NCBI GenBank assembly: GCA_900540045.1
Contig: UQEF01000097.1
Span: forward strand, 1-10,057
Reading direction: 5' to 3'
Source of the DNA: an uncultured Eubacteriales bacterium
GTDB lineage: Bacteria; Bacillota; Clostridia; Christensenellales; Aristaeellaceae
Length of the DNA: 10,057 nucleotides
Shown: positions 4,755 through 10,057 of the stretch, piece by piece
How the letters are laid out: every line of letters begins with the position of its first letter
Numbering within the stretch: the stretch's first letter is position 1
Position numbers and translations under genes: made by a program
Notes under the pieces: model-generated
Told to the model about the DNA's origin: nothing
What the model saw: the letters and a program-made list of their open reading frames with translations, nothing else
Databases searched by the model: none

Positions 4755-4810
4755 ACCATCAAAAGCGGCCGCCAGTTTCAAAAAGTTGATGGGTCAGGAG
4801 GGATTGTCTG

Positions 4811-5986
4811 ATGAAAAAGTGCCTTTGTTTGTTGCTTTCCCTGACGATGCTGTGCCTCTGTGCGGGCGCGGCCCTTGCGGAAACCGTCGCGCTGAAGGTA
4901 TGGGGCAGCCAGGAGGACCAGGAGCTGCTGGCCGAGCTGTGCGAAGCTTTCGCGGCGGAGCATCCCGAAACCACCTATGAATTCACCTACGGCGTCGTAG
5001 GCGAGGCGGACGCCAAGGCCCGCTACCTGGAGGACCCCGCGGCGGCGGCCGACGTGTTCTCCTACCCCGATGACCAGATCATCGACCTGGTGAACGCCGA
5101 CGCGCTCTATGAGGTCACCCGCAACCATGACGCCATCGTGGCCGCCAACTCCGTTGGCTCGGTCAACGCGGCCTCGGTGGGCGGCGTGCTCTACGGCTAC
5201 CCCATGACCGCCGACAACGGCTACTTCCTCTATTACGACCGTTCCGTCGTCTCCGACGAGGATGCCGGGTCCTTTGACACGCTGCTGGCCGCCGCCGAAA
5301 AGGCCGGCAAGAAGGTCCAGATCGACATTTCCAACGGCTGGTATCTCGCGGGCTTCTTCCTGGGCAACGGCTGCACGCTCACGCTGGATGAAAACGGCAA
5401 CCAGATCTGCGACTTCAACAGCGAAAAGGGCCTGCAGGCCGCCGAGGCCATCCGCGCCATCTGCAACCATCCCGCCTACACCAGCGGCGACGACACCGTG
5501 CTGCAGGGCGGCATGGGCGACGCCATCTGCGCCGGCATCAGCGGCACCTGGGTGGCGGCGGCCATGAAGGAAAAGCTGGGCGACAACTACGCCGCCGCCA
5601 AGCTGCCCACCTTCACCGTAGACGGCGAACAGGTCCAGATGGGCTCGTTCCTGGGCTGCAAGATCCTGGGCGTGAACACCCAGACCCAGCATCCCGTGGA
5701 GGCCATGGAGCTGGCCGAATACCTGACCAGCGAGGATGCGCAGATCCGCCGCTACGAGGTGCGGGGCTACGGTCCCTCCAACCTCAACGCCGCCGCATCC
5801 GAGGAGGTTTCCGCCGACGTCGCGCTCTCCGCGCTGGCGGCGCAGAGCGAATTTGGCGTGAGCCAGCACGTGCTGGGCACGTTCTGGACGCCCGCCGAGG
5901 CCTTCGGCGCGGAGCTGGAAGCCCACTCCGAAGCCGACCTGCAAACGCTTCTGGATCAGTTTGTCAGCCAGGTCACGGCGCAGTAA
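4811..5986 (+). CDS. MalE-like maltodextrin ABC transporter substrate-binding protein
   Basis: This 391-residue protein captures sugar outside the membrane and delivers it to the two permeases encoded next. After a signal peptide (residues 1-23, ending ALA before Glu24) the mature protein starts with a strand typical of family 1 sugar-binding proteins (VALKVWGSQEDQELL). MalE-like landmarks follow: YGYPMTADNGYFLYYD, the SGTWVAAAM stretch matching the INGPWAW region of MalE, the KLPTF motif, and a C-terminal region with the type AMELAEYLTSEDAQ. Maltodextrin specificity is inferred from this resemblance and from the GH13 enzyme in the operon. The family is usually about 380-420 residues, so it appears complete. 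No convincing lipobox is seen, although Cys15 and Cys17 lie in the hydrophobic core. AGGAGG precedes the start by eight bases. It is the first gene of the operon and is followed by a hairpin that could raise its expression over the permeases. Confidence 0.9.
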   Translation: MKKCLCLLLSLTMLCLCAGAALAETVALKVWGSQEDQELLAELCEAFAAEHPETTYEFTYGVVGEADAKARYLEDPAAAADVFSYPDDQIIDLVNADALYEVTRNHDAIVAANSVGSVNAASVGGVLYGYPMTADNGYFLYYDRSVVSDEDAGSFDTLLAAAEKAGKKVQIDISNGWYLAGFFLGNGCTLTLDENGNQICDFNSEKGLQAAEAIRAICNHPAYTSGDDTVLQGGMGDAICAGISGTWVAAAMKEKLGDNYAAAKLPTFTVDGEQVQMGSFLGCKILGVNTQTQHPVEAMELAEYLTSEDAQIRRYEVRGYGPSNLNAAASEEVSADVALSALAAQSEFGVSQHVLGTFWTPAEAFGAELEAHSEADLQTLLDQFVSQVTAQ

Positions 5987-5994
5987 CGCACCGA

Positions 5995-6025
5995 AAGGGC
6001 TGCTTCGCGGGACGGGGCAGCCCTT
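5995..6025 (+). terminator. Hairpin after the binding-protein gene (partial terminator or mRNA stabiliser)
   Basis: AAGGGCTGC (5995-6003) pairs perfectly with GCAGCCCTT (6017-6025) around a 13-base loop. It occupies the 63-base gap between the binding-protein and MalF-like genes and is followed by TCGCCTTTG, a poor U-tract. Hairpins in this position commonly protect the upstream message or lower read-through, which gives more binding protein than permease. Confidence 0.7.
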
Positions 6026-6049
6026 CGCCTTTGAACAGGGGGGATTGAC

Positions 6050-7402
6050 ATGAAGCACGGGGCTGAACGCACCGCCGGCATCCTCAGGCGTGGAAACGGC
6101 TGGACGCGCCTGTCCGCATTGGTGATGGGCGCAGGATGCCTTCGCCATGGGCAAATCGTCAAGGGGCTGCTGTACCTGGGCTTTGAGGTGCTGTACGCCC
6201 TGTTTTTCTTCGGCTTCGGCTGGCCCTATCTCCGTCTCTTCCCCACCCTGGGCACCACGGCACAGAGCCGCGTCTGGGATGAGGCGGCGCAGATCTACCG
6301 CCGCGTGCCCGGCGATAATTCCATGCTGATTCTGCTCTTCAGCGTGGTCACGCTCGCCTCCCTCGCGCTGCTCTTCGCCGTATGGCGGCTGAACCTCAAA
6401 AGCGCGTGGCTGCTGGAGCAGAAGGCGGCGCGGCACGAGCCCGTCCCCCGTTTCCGCGAGGAGGTGCGCACCCTTATGGACGAGCGCTTCCATGTGACGC
6501 TCCTCTCCCTGCCCATGCTCACGCTGGTGCTCTTTACCGCGCTGCCCATCGCCTTCATGATCCTCATCGCCTTTACCAACTTCGACTCCACCCACCAGCC
6601 GCCGGGCCAGCTGTTCACCTGGACGGGCCTGACCAACGTGACCGACGTGTTCCTTGGCAACGAGGTCAAAACCCGCACCTTCTTTGGGATTCTCGGCTGG
6701 ACGCTGGTGTGGGCCGTGCTGGCTACCTTTACCAACTACATTCTGGGGATGCTTTTGGCAGTGGTCATCAACCACCGGGTGGTCAGGCTCAAAAAGCTGT
6801 GGCGCACCTGCTTTGTCATCGCCATTGCGGTGCCGCAGTTCGTCAGCCTCCTGCTGATCTCGCGGGCGCTGGAGCCGCAGGGAGCCGTCAACGTCGCGCT
6901 GATGGCGCTTGGCTGGATTGACGCTCCGCTCCCCTTCCTGACTGACCCCACGCTGGCGCGCGTGGTCGTGGTGGTGGTGAACATGTGGATCGGCATCCCC
7001 TACACCATGCTCACTTTCAGCGGCGTTTTGCTCAACATCCCCTCCGACCTCTACGAAAGCGCCCAGATGGACGGGGCCGGTCCCGTGCGGCAGTTTGTGT
7101 CCATCACGCTGCCCTACATGGTCTTTATCACCGCGCCCGCCACCATCACCACCTTCGTCACCAATATCAACAACTTTAACGTCATCTATCTCCTCACCGC
7201 CGGCGGGCCCTTCTCCCTGGACTACTATCAGGCCGGCAAGACCGACCTGCTGGTGACCTGGCTCTACAAGCTGACCGTGGACCAGCATGATTACGCGCTG
7301 GCCTCCACCATCGGCATTTTCATCTTCATGATCGTCTCCTCCTGCTCGCTTGCCGTCTATAACCGCACCGGCGCCGTCCGAAGGGAGGATCAGTTCCAAT
7401 GA
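6050..7402 (+). CDS. MalF-like maltodextrin ABC transporter permease
   Basis: A 450-residue polytopic membrane protein forming half of the translocation channel. I see hydrophobic segments at roughly 38-60, 91-112, 153-175, 214-240, 254-272, 302-325, 356-374 and 414-437, giving about eight membrane spans, as for MalF with its extra N-terminal spans. The EAA loop, which docks on the ATPase, reads ESAQMDGAGPVRQFVSITLP (336-355) and keeps the central DGA and the final LP. The segment between the second and third spans is short, without the large periplasmic domain of enterobacterial MalF, as is usual in Gram-positive homologues. The start has a GGGGGA site 6-7 bases upstream. The stop overlaps the next gene by four bases. 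No ATPase gene is seen in the window. Confidence 0.93.
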   Translation: MKHGAERTAGILRRGNGWTRLSALVMGAGCLRHGQIVKGLLYLGFEVLYALFFFGFGWPYLRLFPTLGTTAQSRVWDEAAQIYRRVPGDNSMLILLFSVVTLASLALLFAVWRLNLKSAWLLEQKAARHEPVPRFREEVRTLMDERFHVTLLSLPMLTLVLFTALPIAFMILIAFTNFDSTHQPPGQLFTWTGLTNVTDVFLGNEVKTRTFFGILGWTLVWAVLATFTNYILGMLLAVVINHRVVRLKKLWRTCFVIAIAVPQFVSLLLISRALEPQGAVNVALMALGWIDAPLPFLTDPTLARVVVVVVNMWIGIPYTMLTFSGVLLNIPSDLYESAQMDGAGPVRQFVSITLPYMVFITAPATITTFVTNINNFNVIYLLTAGGPFSLDYYQAGKTDLLVTWLYKLTVDQHDYALASTIGIFIFMIVSSCSLAVYNRTGAVRREDQFQ

Positions 7403-8259
7403 GCAATGTTCGCAGCATGAAAAGGCACAACCTGCGCCTGTCCGTTTTTCTCCATACGCTGCTGGCCGTGCTGTCGCTGCTGTGGCTTTTGCCGGTGGCA
7501 TGGCTCCTGCTCTCCTCCTTCCGGGCGGAGCCGGGGGCCTACACCTCCTACCTGCTGCCCAAAAGCTATACGCTTGACAACTACGTGCGCCTCTTTACCG
7601 ATACCGCGCTGTTCAACTTTCCCCGCTGGTTTCTCAACACCCTTTTTGTGGCCTGCTGCTCGTGCCTGATCACCACGGTGCTCAGCCTCATGGTGGCGTA
7701 TGTGTATTCGCGCCTTCGCTTTCCCTCGCGCAGGAAGCTGATGAACGTATCGTTGGTGCTGGGCATGTTTCCGGGCTTCATGAGCATGATCGCCATCTAC
7801 CACTTTCTCAAGGCCATGGGGCTGGACCAGACGCTGCTTGCGCTGATTCTGGTCTATTCCGGCGGCGCGGCCATGAACTACTACATCGCCAAGGGCTTTT
7901 TCGACACCATTCCCAAATCGCTGGACGAGGCCGCCATTTTGGACGGCGCCACCCGCAGCGTGGTGTTCTGGAAGATCATTCTGCCCAACAGCAGGCCCAT
8001 CGTGGCCAACATCGCCATCAACGCCTTCATCGCCCCGTGGGTGGATTTCATCTTCGTATCGGTCATTATGAAGGATAACTATGACAACTACACCGTGGCC
8101 AAGGGTCTTTACACCATGGTGGACAAGGCCAATATCTACCGCTATTACACGGTTTTCTGCGCGGGAGCGGTGGTGGTGGCCGTCCCCATCGTGCTGCTGT
8201 TCATCCGTCTGCAAAAGTATTATGTCGCCGGCGTGGCCGCCGGCTCGGTGAAAGGGTGA
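7399..8259 (+). CDS. MalG-like maltodextrin ABC transporter permease
   Basis: The second channel subunit, 286 residues, normal for MalG. Six hydrophobic segments are visible, at about 15-40, 80-101, 117-138, 144-164, 200-222 and 250-270. The EAA loop is nearly canonical: EAAILDGATRSVVFWKIILP (177-196). The ATG lies in an ATGA overlap with the MalF-like gene, with GGGAGGA about ten bases upstream inside that gene, so the pair is probably coupled and made in equal amounts. Like other CUT1 systems of Gram-positives it probably uses a shared MsmX/MsmK-type ATPase encoded elsewhere. CUT1 permeases have similar sequences for different sugars, so the maltodextrin assignment rests on context. Confidence 0.93.
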   Translation: MSNVRSMKRHNLRLSVFLHTLLAVLSLLWLLPVAWLLLSSFRAEPGAYTSYLLPKSYTLDNYVRLFTDTALFNFPRWFLNTLFVACCSCLITTVLSLMVAYVYSRLRFPSRRKLMNVSLVLGMFPGFMSMIAIYHFLKAMGLDQTLLALILVYSGGAAMNYYIAKGFFDTIPKSLDEAAILDGATRSVVFWKIILPNSRPIVANIAINAFIAPWVDFIFVSVIMKDNYDNYTVAKGLYTMVDKANIYRYYTVFCAGAVVVAVPIVLLFIRLQKYYVAGVAAGSVKG

Positions 8260-8263
8260 TCGC

Positions 8264-10027
8264 ATGAATTACGCCGCGATATGGCACAGGCCGTCCAGCG
8301 AGTACGCCTTTGCGCTGGACGATACGCACTACGTGTTCCGCCTGCGCGCGCAGGCGGGCGACCTGACCTGCTGCGCCCTGTGGTATGCCGACCGGGCCGC
8401 CATGGGGCCGCTGTGCTACCGGCGCGCCCCCATGGAAAAGCGGTATACGGACGCGCTGGCGGACTGGTTCGAGCTTCGTCTGACCACGCAGCTCAACCGC
8501 ATCGCCTACTACTTTGAGCTCTGCGACGGCGCCCGGACCGCCTACTACATCGGCGGCCTGTTTCAGCCCACGCCGCAGGCGGACCGCTCGGACGGGTTTC
8601 AGTTCGCCTACAATCACCGCGCCGACCGCCTGACGGTGCCGGATTGGGCCGCGGACGCGGTGGTCTACAACATCTTCCCCGACAGCTTCGCAAGCCGCGC
8701 GGGCTGTCTGGCGAGGCAGCCCCAAAGCGCCTCCCTCGGCGGCGAAACCTGCCGCTCGCTGCTGGGCGGCACGCTCCGCGGCATCCGCGAGAATCTGGAC
8801 GCCATCGAACGTCTGGGATGCAACTGCCTCTACCTCAACCCCATCTTTGCCGCCGGCTGCTATCACAAGTACGACACGCTGGACTACTTCCGTGTGGACC
8901 CCTGCTTCGGCACCGGCGAGGATCTCCGGCGGCTGGTGCATGCCGCGCACGCCCGCGGCATGCGCGTGATTCTCGACGGCGTGTTCAACCATGTGAGCAG
9001 CCGCCATCCCTTCTTTCAGGACGTGCTGGCCCGGGGCCGGCAGTCCCGCTACTACCGCTGGTTCTACGACCTGCCGGAGCATCCCCGCCTCCCGGCGGAG
9101 GGAGAGCTGCCCGAATACGCGTGCTTTTCCTATGTGGCGGACATGCCCAAGACGGACCTGTCCTGCCCGGAGGCGTGCGCCTACTTCTGCGAAGTGGGCC
9201 GCTACTGGATCGAAACCTTTGATATAGACGGCTGGCGGCTGGATGTGGCCAACGAGATCAACGACGGCTTTCTGCGGGCCTTCCGCGCCGCGGTCAAGGC
9301 CGCAAAGCCCGACGCGCTCCTCATCGGCGAGGTGTGGGAGGAAGCGTCGCACTTTTTGCAGGGCGACATGCTGGATTCCTGCATGAATTACGATTTCCGG
9401 CGCCTGGCCCTGCAGTTCTTCGCCCGGCGCACCCTTGATGCGGGCGGGCTGGCCGTGGGGCTGCACTGGCTGCTCACCCGCTACAGGGAGCCCGCCATGC
9501 TCGCCCAGCTCAATTTGCTGGACAGCCACGACGTGAGCCGCTTTCTGACCGAGTGCGGCGGGGACGAGGCGCGCATGCGGCAGGCCGTGGTGTTTCAGAT
9601 GACTTTTCCGGGCATGCCCTGCGTGTTTTACGGGGACGAGCTGGGCCTGACCGGCGCATCCGAACCGGAGTACCGTCAGGCCATGCCGTGGGGCAGGGAT
9701 CATCCCTTCCGCGCGCTGTACCGGGAGCTGATCGCCCTGCGGCGCGGGCATCCGGCGCTCCGGCGGGGCCGCTTCCTCGTGGAAGTGGCGCAGGGCGATC
9801 AGCTGGCCTATACCCTTGAGGATGCGTCCGAGCGCGTCTCGGTGCTGTTCAACCGCGCGGGCGCGCCGGTGGACGCGCGCCCGTGGCTGGATGCGGCGGG
9901 CGCGGCGGCGCTGGTGTACGGCATCATCTCGTGGCGCAACGGCGGCGACTTCGGCGTGTACTTCGCGCTCTTCGGCTTTGCCGCGATCTTCTTTTTCTCG
10001 GGCGGGTGGCTTTCAGCGGCAAGCTGA
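8264..10027 (+). CDS. GH13 alpha-glycosidase (neopullulanase/cyclomaltodextrinase-like), aberrant C-terminus
   Basis: This 587-residue protein has no signal peptide and should cleave imported maltodextrins in the cytoplasm. Residues 1 to about 120 resemble the N-terminal beta domain (CBM34) of neopullulanases. The catalytic barrel starts near 128 (AADAVVYNIFPDSFA). The conserved GH13 regions are all present: DGVFNH (238-243), GWRLDVANE with nucleophile Asp327 (323-331), LIGEVWE with acid/base Glu356 (353-359), and LLDSHD with Asp423 (418-423). MPKTDLS (294-300) corresponds to the MPKLN motif of the neopullulanase subfamily. The start lies four bases after the MalG stop, with AAGGGTGA as ribosome site. 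The odd part is the end. After VLFNRAGAPVD (527-537) the usual C-terminal beta domain should continue, but residues about 550-587 become hydrophobic (VYFALFGFAAIFFF) and stop soon after. The core call is firm; the last 40 or so residues are probably not native GH13 sequence. Confidence 0.92.
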   Translation: MNYAAIWHRPSSEYAFALDDTHYVFRLRAQAGDLTCCALWYADRAAMGPLCYRRAPMEKRYTDALADWFELRLTTQLNRIAYYFELCDGARTAYYIGGLFQPTPQADRSDGFQFAYNHRADRLTVPDWAADAVVYNIFPDSFASRAGCLARQPQSASLGGETCRSLLGGTLRGIRENLDAIERLGCNCLYLNPIFAAGCYHKYDTLDYFRVDPCFGTGEDLRRLVHAAHARGMRVILDGVFNHVSSRHPFFQDVLARGRQSRYYRWFYDLPEHPRLPAEGELPEYACFSYVADMPKTDLSCPEACAYFCEVGRYWIETFDIDGWRLDVANEINDGFLRAFRAAVKAAKPDALLIGEVWEEASHFLQGDMLDSCMNYDFRRLALQFFARRTLDAGGLAVGLHWLLTRYREPAMLAQLNLLDSHDVSRFLTECGGDEARMRQAVVFQMTFPGMPCVFYGDELGLTGASEPEYRQAMPWGRDHPFRALYRELIALRRGHPALRRGRFLVEVAQGDQLAYTLEDASERVSVLFNRAGAPVDARPWLDAAGAAALVYGIISWRNGGDFGVYFALFGFAAIFFFSGGWLSAAS

Positions 10028-10057
10028 GCCATGCGCAGTTTATTCCGCACATTGCCG
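10028..10057. other. Right edge, too short to assign
   Basis: Thirty bases remain after the GH13 stop codon. No terminator is seen. A frame two bases ahead of the GH13 frame stays open from upstream through to the edge and would read FSGKLSHAQFIPHIA near the end, which could be the start of unrelated coding sequence or chance. Confidence 0.3.

Noticed and set aside
2913..4781. Long minus-strand open frames opposite the nitroreductase-like and FMN-carrier genes
   Set aside because: They have no domain or ribosome site and mirror coding sequence with strong family motifs and signal peptides on the other strand.
4756..4792. Inverted repeat CCATCAA / TTGATGG flanking the start of the maltodextrin operon transcript
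   Set aside because: Seven base pairs with a 23-base gap, and the left arm starts before the predicted transcription start, so it is unlikely to fold in the RNA; probably chance.
4778..7501. Open frame of 907 codons on the minus strand, opposite the binding-protein and MalF-like genes
   Set aside because: Its product is rich in His, Gly, Asp and Gln with no domain. It is the usual antisense shadow of GC-rich genes, while the plus strand carries clear MalE and MalF motifs.
8201..9751. Open frame of 516 codons antisense to the GH13 gene
   Set aside because: The composition is that of an antisense shadow, and the plus strand has all four GH13 catalytic regions.

Overview
The window reads as a GC-rich Gram-positive-type anaerobe. 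My best guess is a Clostridia / Christensenellales-like gut or rumen bacterium; this is inferred from style and not from any marker gene. The supporting signs are strong Shine-Dalgarno sites, near-consensus sigma-A promoters (TTGACA-17-TATACT and TTGACA-17-CATAAT), Sec signal peptides, and a maltodextrin ABC operon without its own ATPase. No rRNA, tRNA, transposase, phage gene or CRISPR array is visible.

Left end (1-949): about 0.83 kb of GC-rich repeat DNA that I consider non-coding, followed by a perfect 15-bp inverted repeat. It holds a 92-bp tandem repeat (two full copies and a partial one), an inverted relative of that repeat's hairpin core, two further small repeat families (periods 63 and 55 bp) and one large isolated hairpin. 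Almost every unit is built around inverted repeats. Diverged copies change both arms of a stem together, so the folding seems to be what is kept. This is the least explained part of the window.

Middle (950-4529): a compact extracytosolic flavoprotein module arranged divergently. On the minus strand, apbE (FAD:protein FMN transferase, signal peptide) overlaps a TetR-family regulator gene by an ATGA. On the plus strand, a secreted nitroreductase-fold protein is followed by a secreted protein with two FMN_bind repeats, each carrying an ApbE-type flavinylation motif (SGAT and TGAT). The shared 200-bp intergenic region has a promoter for each side and inverted repeats that are plausible TetR operators. 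I infer that ApbE attaches FMN to the carrier protein, which passes electrons to or from the nitroreductase-like protein outside the cytoplasm. No membrane electron donor is encoded here.

Right (4550-10057): after a strong intrinsic terminator comes a carbohydrate operon with a cre/LacI-like palindrome and a sigma-A promoter. It encodes a MalE-like binding protein, MalF-like and MalG-like permeases, and a GH13 neopullulanase/cyclomaltodextrinase-like enzyme. The likely job is uptake of maltodextrins and their cleavage in the cytoplasm, powered by a shared MsmX/MsmK-type ATPase encoded elsewhere. The GH13 protein ends in an unexpected hydrophobic tail, which suggests a truncated or rejoined 3' end or an assembly problem close to the window's edge.
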